The notes beneath the pieces are model-generated. The model was not told where the DNA came from. It did no database searches and was given only the letters and a program-made list of their open reading frames with translations. A program made the position numbers and the translations under genes. From CAYOLL01 sp964404765 [NCBI: uncultured Gemmatimonadota bacterium] (lineage in GTDB: Bacteria; 4572-55), in contig CAYOLL010000028.1 in assembly GCA_964404765.1 (NCBI GenBank), positions 1 to 48,670 of the forward strand: 48,670 nt of DNA, given 5' to 3'. Position 1 is the first letter of the stretch, and each line of letters starts with the position of its first letter. Below are positions 1 through 9,194 of the stretch, one piece after another.

Positions 1-97
1 GATCCGATCCGCATGAAATAAGGATCCGAGTGCTACAGCGCGGAACCTGGGTTAACTGAATCTTCAAATCAGTGTTATCACGTAAAAGGAGGTCAAT

Positions 98-1603
98 ATG
101 AGACGTTTATTGGATTTATTTGTAATGATGACGCTGGTACTTGGCAATGCTCATTCGGCCGCCACAAATTCGCTTGGTAATCCGCCTGCTAATCAAATTG
201 AACCGCTGCGGGATTTTCTGGAAGTTAAGCGTCAAACCGGCAATTACGCTTGGTCGGTGGAAGACGTGAAGAATGCACAACGCCTCTTGGCCACGGATCA
301 ACCGCCGGATATCCGGCAAGTCGGTCTGACCCAGGAGTTGGTGCAGCAGTGGCTTAGCAACGCCTGGGTCGACACGTTACGAACAATTTATGTGAACGAC
401 AGTCAAGGCTATCCCACGTTGTTCATCGATCAAGCCAGGCATAGCGAAGCCTGGCAGAATAAAACCCGCGCGACGATAACCTATAATGCAGCCCATTCGC
501 CTACTCAATTTTTAAGCGACGTGTGGGAAAACAATGTTTGGCAAAGTACATACCGGACGACGATTCAATTTAATAGCGCCAATCAACAGACCGAAATAAT
601 AGGCCAAGCTTGGGATTCTCGCGCCAATGCCTGGCAGAATGAATATAAAAAACAGTATTCTTACGATAGCGTCAATAATATGATTGAGCAAACTTTTCTA
701 ATTTGGAGTCCGGCAAACATTTGGGAAAATTCAACTAAATATAACTACACCTATTTGACTAATGGTCGCGTCGGTACTGAACTGCAACAAAATTGGCAAG
801 GCGGTTTGATTAGTTCATTCCTTCGCACTTATATTTACAATACCGTTGGCGACGAGGTTGAACTTTTGACCCAAGAGTGGCAGACGACAGCCTGGGTCAA
901 TTTATATAAAGCGACCCAAATTTACGACGTCCGCCGCAATTTAATAAACCAATTCGTCCAGTTTTGGGATGGATCCATGTGGCAGTTTGGGAATCAGACT
1001 GTATGGACATACGACACCGGCAATCATCCCACAGAAGTAGTGTTTCAATCATGGGTTGACAATGCGTGGAAAATAATTTTCCACCGGACTTATGCCTATG
1101 ATGCCAATGGCCGGGAGATTGAAAGCGCTTATCAGCTGCTTGACTTTATTAGCAATCAGTTAATCAACACAAGTCGTTACACCATCGTATATAACGCTAA
1201 CAACGACTGGATCGAATGGATTGACCAAAGTTGGGTCAACAACGCGTGGCTGAATACATGGCGCACGTTGCGCGTGTATGACCCGGTCGGCATTGAGGAC
1301 GATCATCAACCGACCGGTTTAAAAGCCCGCTTGTATCAAAATATGCCCAATCCGATGCGCGCGGCGGCCACGGCCATTCGCTTCGAACTGCCCAAGGCGG
1401 ATCAAGTCAGCGTCACGATCTACAATGCTGCGGGTCAGGTCGTGCGGACTTTGGCCGATAACCGGGCGTTTGGGGCGGGCGAGCACACATTGCAGTGGGA
1501 CGGTCGCAACAACGCTGACCGGGCCGTCAGCAGCGGCGTCTACTTTTATGAATTACGCACCGGCGACCAACGCATTACCCGGTCGCTAACCCTTGTTAAA
1601 TAA
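98..1603 (+). CDS. Secreted aromatic-repeat protein with C-terminal FlgD-like sorting domain
   Basis: This 501-residue exported protein starts at an ATG preceded by a strong AAAGGAGG ribosome-binding site (89-96). Residues 1-21 form a signal peptide (MRRLLDLFVMMTLVLGNAHS). Residues about 75-420 contain roughly ten repeats of about 32 residues with the pattern NAW-N-x-R-x-x-Y-x-Y-D, followed by a Q-x-W motif. They resemble the loose Trp/Tyr-Asp repeats of surface beta-structures. The last 90 residues (YQNMPNP, SVTIYNAAGQVVRTL, WDGRN, SSGVYFYEL) match the FlgD-like Ig fold used as a type-A C-terminal sorting signal for type IX secretion. It probably ends up at the cell surface or outside. The repeat region has no function I can name. 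wecB follows almost directly. Confidence 0.75.
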   Translation: MRRLLDLFVMMTLVLGNAHSAATNSLGNPPANQIEPLRDFLEVKRQTGNYAWSVEDVKNAQRLLATDQPPDIRQVGLTQELVQQWLSNAWVDTLRTIYVNDSQGYPTLFIDQARHSEAWQNKTRATITYNAAHSPTQFLSDVWENNVWQSTYRTTIQFNSANQQTEIIGQAWDSRANAWQNEYKKQYSYDSVNNMIEQTFLIWSPANIWENSTKYNYTYLTNGRVGTELQQNWQGGLISSFLRTYIYNTVGDEVELLTQEWQTTAWVNLYKATQIYDVRRNLINQFVQFWDGSMWQFGNQTVWTYDTGNHPTEVVFQSWVDNAWKIIFHRTYAYDANGREIESAYQLLDFISNQLINTSRYTIVYNANNDWIEWIDQSWVNNAWLNTWRTLRVYDPVGIEDDHQPTGLKARLYQNMPNPMRAAATAIRFELPKADQVSVTIYNAAGQVVRTLADNRAFGAGEHTLQWDGRNNADRAVSSGVYFYELRTGDQRITRSLTLVK

Positions 1604-1612
1604 GCGGTGAGC

Positions 1613-2704
1613 ATGAAAATCATCAACGTCGTGGGTGCGCGACCCAACTTTATGAAAATCGCGCCGATTATGGCCGCCATGCGCGGACAGCCGAACCTTA
1701 CACCGCTGTTGGCGCATACCGGCCAGCATTACGACAGCGCCATGTCCGACGCCTTTTTTCAGGATTTGGAGATGCCGCCACCGGACGTTTTTCTGGGCGT
1801 CGGTTCGGACTCGCAGACGCGGCAGACAGCCAAAATTATGCTGGCCTTTGAAGAAGTGGTGCTTAACCACAAGCCCGATATCGTCTTGACCGTCGGCGAC
1901 GTGAACTCGACCCTGGCTTGCTCGCTGGTGGCGGCCAAATTGGGCGTCAAAATCGCCCATGTCGAAGCCGGCTTGCGCAGCCGCGACCGCGCCATGCCCG
2001 AAGAAGTCAACCGGCTGGTGACTGATGTGCTGTCCGACTACCTTTTTACCACCTCCGCCGATGCCGACGACAACTTGCGACAGGAAGGCATTGCCCCGGA
2101 AAAAATCTTCTTCGTCGGCAATACGATGATCGACACGCTGGTCAAATATGAGGCCGCGGCCCGGGCCCGCCAAGCCTGGAGCCGTCTGCCGGTCGAACCC
2201 GGTCACTACCTGCTGATGACGCTGCATCGGCCGTCCAATGTGGACAGCAAAGCCATGCTGGAGCGGCTGCTGCCGGTTTTTGAAGAAGTTCAAGCCCGCC
2301 TGCCGATAATCTTTCCAATCCATCCGCGCACCCAAAAGAAGCTACACGAGTTTGGCCTGGACGAGCGCTTTGCCGCCATGAAAAATCTGCATTGCGTCCC
2401 GCCCCAAAGCTACATCGATTTTATCTCGCTGATGCAGTCGGCCCGCTTTGTCATGACCGATTCCGGCGGCTTGCAGGAAGAGACCACGTATCTGGGCATT
2501 CCCTGCCTGACCCTGCGCGAAAACACCGAACGCCCGGTCACGATTACGCTTGGCACCAACGAGCTGGTAGGCCTCGACCCCGAAAACATTTTGCGCCACA
2601 TCCACTTAATCTTAAGCGGTCAATGGAAAAAGGGGCAAATCCCGCCCTTGTGGGACGGCCACGCGGCGGATCGGATTGTGGCGGCTTTGTTGAAGGCTTG
2701 TTGA
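1613..2704 (+). CDS. wecB: UDP-N-acetylglucosamine 2-epimerase (non-hydrolysing)
   Basis: This enzyme interconverts UDP-GlcNAc and UDP-ManNAc in the cytoplasm to feed surface polysaccharide synthesis. Family motifs are present in order: NVVGARPNFMK at the N-terminus, HTGQHYD, HVEAGLRSRDRAMPEEVNR (catalytic acidic region), LHRPSN (catalytic His), and TDSGGLQEE followed by RENTERP near the C-terminus. The length (363 residues) is normal. A GTG lies six bases upstream at 1607, but the ATG at 1613 gives the usual MKIINVVGARPNF start. The gene follows the secreted repeat protein by nine bases. Other glycan genes (asnB, GT4, WecA-like transferase) lie nearby. Confidence 0.93.
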   Translation: MKIINVVGARPNFMKIAPIMAAMRGQPNLTPLLAHTGQHYDSAMSDAFFQDLEMPPPDVFLGVGSDSQTRQTAKIMLAFEEVVLNHKPDIVLTVGDVNSTLACSLVAAKLGVKIAHVEAGLRSRDRAMPEEVNRLVTDVLSDYLFTTSADADDNLRQEGIAPEKIFFVGNTMIDTLVKYEAAARARQAWSRLPVEPGHYLLMTLHRPSNVDSKAMLERLLPVFEEVQARLPIIFPIHPRTQKKLHEFGLDERFAAMKNLHCVPPQSYIDFISLMQSARFVMTDSGGLQEETTYLGIPCLTLRENTERPVTITLGTNELVGLDPENILRHIHLILSGQWKKGQIPPLWDGHAADRIVAALLKAC

Positions 2705-2733
2705 TTGCGGCTAAATTCACTACGGAGGATACT

Positions 2734-4776
2734 TTGAAACGAAGCCCGATCCTTCTCGGCTGTTTGCTGCTGCTATATCCGGCCGGCGTCTTTGCCGACC
2801 TGGACGATGATACGATGATCCATAGCGACCGACTGACCATTTATGTCCGCAACACCGGCGGTTTTGGCCGTGCCCCGGATATCAACGGGCCCGGTCTGTT
2901 TTATCCCGCGGGCACAACGAAAACCCTCCTCTACGCGGCCGGCCTGTGGCTGGGCGGAAAAATCAACGGCGAAATACGCGTGTCAGCCAGTGAATACGGC
3001 ACTGATTTTAGGCCGGGTCAATTCAAAAACGGCGCGTTTTATAACGGCGCCGACGATTCGACTTACAAGGTATATGGAATTCAAACCGGCGATACGGCGG
3101 CGACCAACCCGGATTATGCCGATTGGCCGATCGATCAGGGCGCGCCGGCGGGTGCCGATGGCCGGCCGCTGTTATCGGGCGATCAAACCTTATATGCCGT
3201 TTATACCGACAGCACGGGTCCGGGCTATCGACACAGTCCCGTGAAATCGGATTACGGTCTGGGCGTGGAGGTGCGGCAGACCGTCTGGGCTTATCAAGAC
3301 GGCGGCGGGCCGCTGAGCCACATCATTTTTGTCAAGTATCTGCTGCTCAATCGCGGCGGGCAACCCGTCACCGACGTTTATATGGGGTTGTGGAGCGATC
3401 CGGATTTGGGCGGAGCCGGCGATGATTTGGTCGGCTGCGATATAACCCTCAACATGGCTTACTGCTACAACGGTTCCAATCGGGACAGCCAGTATGATCG
3501 CGCTTCGCCGGCCTTAGGGTTTTCCTTTTTACAAGGGCCGATCACGGCCTCGGACAATCCGCGCGATCGCACGGTTTTACCCGACGGCAGCGAGTTGCCG
3601 GGGATGAAAATGCTCGGTATAACGGCGTTTCAAAGGTATGACAGCGGCACAGCGCCGTGGAACTTTTCGGGCGCATATGCCAGCTTGCAAGGCTTATATT
3701 GGTGGCCTTCTTCTTCGCCTTCTCCGATGATCGATCCCGTGACCGGTCAAATCACCCGGTTTATGTGTTCCGGCGACCCTGTTACGAGTAACGGCTGGCT
3801 TGATTTCAATCCGAGTGACCGATACATGCTGCAGTCAACCGGCCCGTTTAACCTGCCGCCCTGGCAGGACAGCGATGGCGACAACGAGGCCGATTTGGGT
3901 GAGCCGGGTGTGCAGGAAATTATCCTGGCGGTGATCGTGGGCAACGGGCAAGACCGGCTGAGCAGCGTTAGCGTCTTGCGGTATTATGCCGGCTACGCCG
4001 GAGCTTTTTATGCCAACAACTTCCGGCCTTTTGAAACGACCGTAACGCCGCAGGTTTCAGCGGTCGAAGGCGACGAAGAAATTCGTCTGTCCTGGGATAA
4101 CCGGTTGGAAAACGAGCCCCCCGCGCCGGCCTTCCGCTTTGAAGGCTACAACATCTATCAATATGCCGGCGCGGTTGCCCGCCGCATTGCCACCTTCGAC
4201 GCGATGAATGATGTAACGACGATTCTGCAGCCGGTTTTTGATCCGCAGACGCGGACGGTCGAGCAGCGCGTGGCGCAGGTTGGCCGGGATTCCGGCCTGC
4301 AACACACCCTGTCCGTGACGCAAGACGCTCTCCGCGGCGGGCGTCTGCGCAACGGCGCGACCTACGAATTCGGCGTCACGGCCTACTTTTATAACCCCGA
4401 CCCGGTTTCAGCGATTCGCGTCATCGAAACCGAGCCGCAGCGGGTGAAGGCCGTGCCGCAAAAAACCTTTGCGTCTCTGGATGATGTCAAAGTCGTGCCC
4501 AATCCGTATTTTGCCTACTCAGCCTATCAATCGTCGTCCGGCACTCCCCGCGTGCAGTTCATGAACCTGCCGCCCAAATGCACCATCCGCATCTTCAATT
4601 TAGCCGGCGATTTGGTCAACATGCTGGAAAAGGACGACGCGAGCACGATTTTGACCTGGGATTTGCTCAACGTCAAGCGTTTCGCCCTGGCCGACGGTGT
4701 TTATCTCTGGCATGTCCAATCCGATTACGGCGAGAAGACAGGCAAGCTTGCCGTCTTTTGGGAAGAACGCTTCTAA
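2734..4776 (+). CDS. Secreted protein with C-terminal sorting-like domain
   Basis: The reading frame is open far upstream, but the real start is the TTG at 2734, which has GGAGG at 2724-2728 and begins a clear signal peptide (KRSPILLGCLLLLYPAGVFA). The mature protein is about 655 residues. It has no cysteine-rich, transmembrane or enzyme motif that I recognise. Around residues 420-550 there is a fibronectin-III-like stretch (IRLSWDNR, FEGYNIYQYAG, FGVTAYF). The C-terminus (VVPNPYFAYSAY, IRIFNLAGDLV, DGVYLWHVQSD) has the VVPNP and IFNLAGD landmarks of type-A sorting domains. Proteins of this layout are common secreted products in Calditrichota/KSB1-type genomes. The function is unknown. Confidence 0.75.
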   Translation: MKRSPILLGCLLLLYPAGVFADLDDDTMIHSDRLTIYVRNTGGFGRAPDINGPGLFYPAGTTKTLLYAAGLWLGGKINGEIRVSASEYGTDFRPGQFKNGAFYNGADDSTYKVYGIQTGDTAATNPDYADWPIDQGAPAGADGRPLLSGDQTLYAVYTDSTGPGYRHSPVKSDYGLGVEVRQTVWAYQDGGGPLSHIIFVKYLLLNRGGQPVTDVYMGLWSDPDLGGAGDDLVGCDITLNMAYCYNGSNRDSQYDRASPALGFSFLQGPITASDNPRDRTVLPDGSELPGMKMLGITAFQRYDSGTAPWNFSGAYASLQGLYWWPSSSPSPMIDPVTGQITRFMCSGDPVTSNGWLDFNPSDRYMLQSTGPFNLPPWQDSDGDNEADLGEPGVQEIILAVIVGNGQDRLSSVSVLRYYAGYAGAFYANNFRPFETTVTPQVSAVEGDEEIRLSWDNRLENEPPAPAFRFEGYNIYQYAGAVARRIATFDAMNDVTTILQPVFDPQTRTVEQRVAQVGRDSGLQHTLSVTQDALRGGRLRNGATYEFGVTAYFYNPDPVSAIRVIETEPQRVKAVPQKTFASLDDVKVVPNPYFAYSAYQSSSGTPRVQFMNLPPKCTIRIFNLAGDLVNMLEKDDASTILTWDLLNVKRFALADGVYLWHVQSDYGEKTGKLAVFWEERF

Positions 4777-4790
4777 TCTGAATTGATACC

Positions 4791-4823
4791 AGATTTTCCA
4801 AATCTCAAAGATTTGGAAAATCT
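4791..4823. repeat. Perfect 15-bp inverted repeat
   Basis: AGATTTTCCAAATCT and its exact reverse complement are separated by CAA. The element lies 14 bp after the secreted-protein stop and 35 bp before asnB. It could fold as a hairpin in the transcript, but no T-run follows on the plus strand, so I list it as an inverted repeat rather than a terminator. It is followed by a short direct repeat of ATTGCCC. Confidence 0.7.
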
Positions 4824-4858
4824 ATTCTTCATTGCCCATTGCCCATTGCTAACTGCCT

Positions 4859-6781
4859 ATGTGTGGAATCTGCGGCTTTGTCCATCATAACGAAACTACG
4901 CTGAATACCCCTCAACTTCAGCGCATGACCGATACGCTGCGGCATCGCGGCCCGGACGATTCCGGTCTGCGGTTGATGCGGCGCGACGGCGATCCGGCCC
5001 AATCGTTCGATGACGGCGACGTCGGCCTGGGTCAACGCCGTCTGGCGATTATCGACCTGAGTCCGGCCGGTCATCAACCCATGAGCGCGGACGATGGCCG
5101 GCTGTGGACAGTCTTTAACGGCGAAATCTACAACTTCCGGGAAATCCGGGCCGAGTTGGAACCAAAAGGTTACCGCTTCCGCAGCGCGTCCGATACGGAA
5201 GTCATCCTGGCCGCTTATCGCGAATGGGGCGCGGACTGCTTTCGGCGCTTTATCGGTATGTTCACCATTGCCTTGTGGGACGGCGAGTTGCTGCTGGCCC
5301 GCGACCGCCTCGGCATCAAACCGCTGTATTATGCTTATCAAAACGGCTGCTTTATTTTCGCTTCGGAACTCAAAGCGATTCTGACCCATCCGCAGTTTTC
5401 GGCCAGACTTTCGCTGCCCGCCCTGCAACAATATCTCTATTTTTTATACGTGCCGGCGCCGCTGTCTATTTTTGAGGACGTATTTAAACTGTTACCCGGC
5501 CACTGGCTGCGACTCAAGCGCAATGGCGAAATCGAGCAGCAGGCGTTCTGGCAAATCCCGGAAACCTTGCGAAGGTTTTCGAAGACAAATCCTGAAATTT
5601 CAATCCCAAACCTTCGCAAGGTTAATGACAAAATTGATGAAGCCGACGCCCTGACCCGCTTAGACGAACTCATCCTGTCCGCTGTGCGTTACCGGTTGAT
5701 CAGCGATGTGCCTTTGGGCGCATTTTTAAGCGGCGGGATCGACTCCGGCGCGGTCGTGGCGGCCATGCGCCAAATCCAGCCGGGCGGGCAGCTTAAGACG
5801 TTTACCATCGGTTTCCGCGAGGCTGATTTTGACGAAGCCGACTATGCCCGGCAAGTGGCCGAACGATTGGCCACTGATCATCACTGTCTTTACGTCACGC
5901 CGCAGGATTTTTTTGATCTGATTCCCAAGCTGCCCGATCATTACGACGAACCTTTTGCCGATGTATCGGCCTTGCCGACGGCGCTGGTGTCGCAATTAGC
6001 CCGGCAGGAAGTGACGGTTTCGCTGTCCGGCGATGGCGGCGATGAGCTTTTCTGGGGCTACACCCGCTATCGCTGGCTGCAAAAATATCGTTGGTGGGAT
6101 CGGTTGATGCCGTCGCCGCTGCGTCCGCTATTCACGGCTGAACGAAACCGCTGGGCGCACGGGCGGACACGTAAACTGCTGAGCAGTTTGAGCAGTCGCT
6201 CGTTAGCTGAAGTTTACGGCTTTTTGATCGGCTCCGGACTGCAATTCGATCAAATCGCGGCGTTGACCGGGCAAGCGTTTGACCCGTCCACCACGCCGTT
6301 TTTTCAACACTGGAGTCGCCGGCCACAGGCAGATTTTGTCGATCTGCACACCTACTTGCCGGACGATATTCTGGCCAAAGTCGATCGGGCCAGCATGATG
6401 TTTGGCCTGGAAGCGCGGGTGCCGCTGCTCGATCATCGGCTGGTGGAATTTGCCATGCAGCTACCGCCGGAGCTCAAATATCAAAACGGCCAGCAGAAAT
6501 ACCTGTTGAAAAAATGGCTCTTCCGTCATCTGCCCGCCGAGTTGTTTCAGCGGCGCAAGCAGGGCTTTGGCGTACCGATTCATCGCTGGCTGCAAAAAGA
6601 CTTGAAATACCTTTTGGATGACTATCTGAATCCGGCGCGAATCCGTTCCGGCGGCCTGTTGAATACCGACGCGGTGCAGTTTTATGTAGCCGAACATCTG
6701 CGCGGTGATTATAATCATCAATATATTTTATGGGCGCTGGTGATGTTTGAAATGTGGCAGGAGCGGTATCTTTCCATATAA
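4859..6781 (+). CDS. asnB: Asparagine synthetase (glutamine-hydrolysing)
   Basis: This enzyme makes asparagine from aspartate, ATP and glutamine; paralogues in glycan clusters amidate sugar acids. It starts MCGICGF, exposing the N-terminal nucleophilic Cys2 after Met removal. The Ntn glutaminase half (about 1-220) contains GLGQRRLAIIDLSPAGHQP and FNGEIYNF. The synthetase half carries the PP-loop SGGIDSG near residue 295 and LSGDGGDELFWGY. The length (640) is normal for this subgroup. Residues about 235-255 are an extra linker encoded by an inserted palindromic repeat (5563-5623). The reading frame stays open across it, so the protein is probably still functional. Confidence 0.92.
   Translation: MCGICGFVHHNETTLNTPQLQRMTDTLRHRGPDDSGLRLMRRDGDPAQSFDDGDVGLGQRRLAIIDLSPAGHQPMSADDGRLWTVFNGEIYNFREIRAELEPKGYRFRSASDTEVILAAYREWGADCFRRFIGMFTIALWDGELLLARDRLGIKPLYYAYQNGCFIFASELKAILTHPQFSARLSLPALQQYLYFLYVPAPLSIFEDVFKLLPGHWLRLKRNGEIEQQAFWQIPETLRRFSKTNPEISIPNLRKVNDKIDEADALTRLDELILSAVRYRLISDVPLGAFLSGGIDSGAVVAAMRQIQPGGQLKTFTIGFREADFDEADYARQVAERLATDHHCLYVTPQDFFDLIPKLPDHYDEPFADVSALPTALVSQLARQEVTVSLSGDGGDELFWGYTRYRWLQKYRWWDRLMPSPLRPLFTAERNRWAHGRTRKLLSSLSSRSLAEVYGFLIGSGLQFDQIAALTGQAFDPSTTPFFQHWSRRPQADFVDLHTYLPDDILAKVDRASMMFGLEARVPLLDHRLVEFAMQLPPELKYQNGQQKYLLKKWLFRHLPAELFQRRKQGFGVPIHRWLQKDLKYLLDDYLNPARIRSGGLLNTDAVQFYVAEHLRGDYNHQYILWALVMFEMWQERYLSI
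5563..5623. repeat. Intragenic palindromic element inside asnB
   Basis: A 16-bp arm, AACCTTGCGAAGGTTT (5563-5578), is repeated exactly as its reverse complement at 5608-5623, around a 29-bp loop. The whole 61-bp unit falls in the linker between the two domains of asparagine synthetase and is translated as about 21 residues (ETLRRFSKTNP... to NLRKV) that I do not expect at this place in the family. Other short palindromes of the same style (AACCCTTAGGGTT, AACCTGACAGGTT) occur in intergenic DNA of this window. Confidence 0.85.
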
Positions 6782-6863
6782 TTTGCGTATGCCGGCCAAT
6801 GCTTTTCCCGCTACTTTATCCAGTCTTAATTTTACATACAACATACAACGCTAAATCGATCCT

Positions 6864-8006
6864 ATGCACAGATTTAAAGTAATCTTCCTGATGAATGCCT
6901 TTACCACCGGCGGCGCGGAAAATATCATTCTGCGATTGGCCGAGCGCTTGGATCGACAACGGTTTGACGTTACGGTGATGGCTTTCCGTATTGTCAAGCC
7001 GTACACATTCGAAGTTTACCGGCAGAAGGGACTTAGCGCCTTTTCGCTGGATATGACTTCCCTGCCGGCAGTGCCTGGCGGTCTGTGGCGGTTTTATCGC
7101 CGGCTGCGCCAAAATCAACCGCATCTCATCTACAATTTCATGACCTACCCGATTGTGCTTGGAACATTAATGGGACGGCTGGTCGGTGTGCCGGTGTGCC
7201 TGGGTTCGGAACGCGTGATGGATTATGAAGCCCTGTGGCGGCTGTATCTCAAGCGGCTGGTATCGCTCTTGCTGGACGAAGTTACCGTCAACTCACGCCG
7301 CACTCGCGATTATGCGATTCGCGCTATCGGCTATCCGCCGGAAAAGGTTTCGATCATCTATAACGGACTTGATGCCGCGCCGTATTTAGCGGAAATAGAT
7401 ACCACCGCGCTACGCCATGCGTTGGGTCTTGGCGATTCTAAAGTGATAGGCTGCGTTGCCCGGTTGAGTTCGCAAAAAGGTCATCCCTATTTATTGGAAG
7501 CGTTTGCCCGGTTACAATACGCCGACCTCAAGCTGCTGTTTGTCGGCGGCGGCGAAAAAGAAGCGGAATTACGTGCACTTTGCCGCCAAAACGGCGTTGA
7601 AAACCGGGTCATTTTTGCCGGTAATCAAACAAACGTCATTCCTTATCTTAAGCTGATGGATATCTTCGTATTGCCGTCATTGGCGGAGGGCATGCCCAAC
7701 GCCGTCATCGAGGCAATGGCCGCCGGCGTCCCGGTCATCGCCACGAATGCGGGCGGTACAGCCGAATTAGTGGCGGATCAACAGACCGGCCTGTTGGTCG
7801 AACCGGCCAATGCGGATCAACTCCATGCCGCTATTATGCGATTATTGGATAACCCAACGCTGGCCCAACAGTTAGCGACCAATGCCCGCCAAAAAGTCAT
7901 CGCCGAGTTTTCGCTGGAGCAAATGGTCCGGCAGACCGAGCAATTGTTTGACTTTTGGTTGAAGAAGAAAGAAGCACAAACCGGCGTCGGAGTCGGCAGT
8001 GATTAG
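6864..8006 (+). CDS. GT4-family glycosyltransferase
   Basis: This is a retaining GT-B glycosyltransferase of 380 residues that would transfer a sugar from a nucleotide-sugar donor to a glycan acceptor at the inner membrane face. The N-terminus has the glycine-rich acceptor-domain loop (MNAFTTGGAENIILRLAERL). The C-terminal half has the donor-domain signature: VIGCVARLSSQKGHPYL, then the E-x7-E motif in EGMPNAVIEAMAAGVPVIAT and GGTAELV. It follows asnB by about 80 bp and belongs with the glycan genes. The linkage and sugar cannot be told from sequence. Confidence 0.9.
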   Translation: MHRFKVIFLMNAFTTGGAENIILRLAERLDRQRFDVTVMAFRIVKPYTFEVYRQKGLSAFSLDMTSLPAVPGGLWRFYRRLRQNQPHLIYNFMTYPIVLGTLMGRLVGVPVCLGSERVMDYEALWRLYLKRLVSLLLDEVTVNSRRTRDYAIRAIGYPPEKVSIIYNGLDAAPYLAEIDTTALRHALGLGDSKVIGCVARLSSQKGHPYLLEAFARLQYADLKLLFVGGGEKEAELRALCRQNGVENRVIFAGNQTNVIPYLKLMDIFVLPSLAEGMPNAVIEAMAAGVPVIATNAGGTAELVADQQTGLLVEPANADQLHAAIMRLLDNPTLAQQLATNARQKVIAEFSLEQMVRQTEQLFDFWLKKKEAQTGVGVGSD

Positions 8007-8205
8007 TTTCTTTTTAGTGTGCGGTAAGGTTTAACACATTTCTAATTAATAAGTTATGGAATATGCCACTTGTGCAAACAGAAAAAAAGTGTATCTTGGT
8101 TGTCCGCTAATAAATTTTGACTATTGTCACTATTGTCAATATTTGGGGAGTTTCAACTTTCATTCACTTTTTTACTATGCATCTTTTGAGGAGGTCAACG
8201 TCAGT

Positions 8206-9036
8206 ATGTATCATTCTATGAAGTTTTTTGTCAAAATTAGCGGTCTTATTTTGACCGCGGCTATGTTTTCTTTTTCTTGCAGCCAACCGGCTCAGGAACA
8301 ACAGCAAGCGCCTGCCGATTCTACCGCCATGGCGCCCAAGCCGGTGGAACCGCCGCACTGGACTTATGAAGGCGAGCACGGGCCAGCCAATTGGATGGGT
8401 CTTTCCGAAGAGTTTAAGGAATGCGGACAAGGTCAAAATCAATCGCCAATCGACATTAAAAAGAAGGCAGCCGCTACTGCCGATCTTAAAGATGTTGTTT
8501 TTAATTATCAACCGTCGGCAGTCACCCTGGTCAACAATGGGCATACCATTCAGGCCAATTTTCCGGCCGGCTGCTCGATCATGGTCGACAGTGTGGCTTA
8601 CGATTTGGCCCAACTTCACTTCCATACGCCCGGTGAGCACATGATTGACAGCACGGCTTTTCCGCTGGAAATTCATCTGGTTCACAAAAATGCGGCCGGC
8701 GCATTGGCTGTGGTGGGTTTAATGGTCAGCGAAGGTGACTCGAATGCAGTGCTGGGTTCGTTATTGGCCAACCTGCCGGCGCAAGCCAACAGCGAGGCGC
8801 CATTGGCCGATCCGCTTAAGATTGCCGATGTGTTGCCGGCCAAAAAAGATACCTATCGCTATAGCGGCTCATTAACAACGCCGCCTTGCACCGAAGGCGT
8901 CAGCTGGATTGTGATGACGAATCCGATTATGTTGTCCGCCGGGCAGATCAGCGCCTTTAAAGCGTTGTATGCCATGAACAATCGTCCGGTGCAGGCGCTT
9001 AACACACGCGCCGTTCAGTTTGATGTGGCAAAATAA
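8206..9036 (+). CDS. Alpha-class carbonic anhydrase, lipoprotein
   Basis: It hydrates CO2 to bicarbonate outside the cytoplasm. The frame is open from 8056, but GAGGAGG at 8188-8194 selects the ATG at 8206. Residues 5-25 are a signal peptide ending in FSFSC, a loose lipobox with Cys25, so I infer a lipid-anchored periplasmic or surface protein. Alpha-class landmarks are GQNQSPIDI, NGHT (His113, proton-shuttle position), LHFHTPGEH (His138 and His140, zinc), EIHLVH (His157, third zinc ligand) and GSLTTPPCTEGV. The length (276) is typical for bacterial alpha enzymes. It has its own terminator downstream and no obvious partner gene. Confidence 0.93.
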   Translation: MYHSMKFFVKISGLILTAAMFSFSCSQPAQEQQQAPADSTAMAPKPVEPPHWTYEGEHGPANWMGLSEEFKECGQGQNQSPIDIKKKAAATADLKDVVFNYQPSAVTLVNNGHTIQANFPAGCSIMVDSVAYDLAQLHFHTPGEHMIDSTAFPLEIHLVHKNAAGALAVVGLMVSEGDSNAVLGSLLANLPAQANSEAPLADPLKIADVLPAKKDTYRYSGSLTTPPCTEGVSWIVMTNPIMLSAGQISAFKALYAMNNRPVQALNTRAVQFDVAK

Positions 9037-9136
9037 TTTACGTAATTTCATCATTTTTGTCGAAAGACGCGTCCGTTTTTTAGAAACATCAAGTCTTTAT
9101 GGCAATTACTGAATTTTGAGATTATATTTCCTTGCA

Positions 9137-9174
9137 AAACCCTAAGGGTCAATACTCTTAGGGTTTCTTTTTTT
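9137..9174 (+). terminator. Rho-independent terminator after the carbonic anhydrase gene
   Basis: A 10-bp perfect stem, AAACCCTAAG / CTTAGGGTTT, with a 10-nt loop is followed directly by C and seven Ts. It ends about 20 bp before the next gene's start. The stem resembles the AACCCTTAGGGTT palindromes found at 13529-13587. Confidence 0.85.
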
Positions 9175-9194
9175 ACTGTTTGCAAGAGGTTGTT

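Noticed and set aside
2392-2733. Upstream extension of the secreted protein frame into wecB
   Set aside because: The extension overlaps wecB in another frame and lacks a signal peptide. The TTG at 2734 with GGAGG and a signal peptide is the better start.
8056-8205. Extra 50 residues at the start of the carbonic anhydrase frame
   Set aside because: They precede GAGGAGG and the signal peptide and have no protein-like composition.
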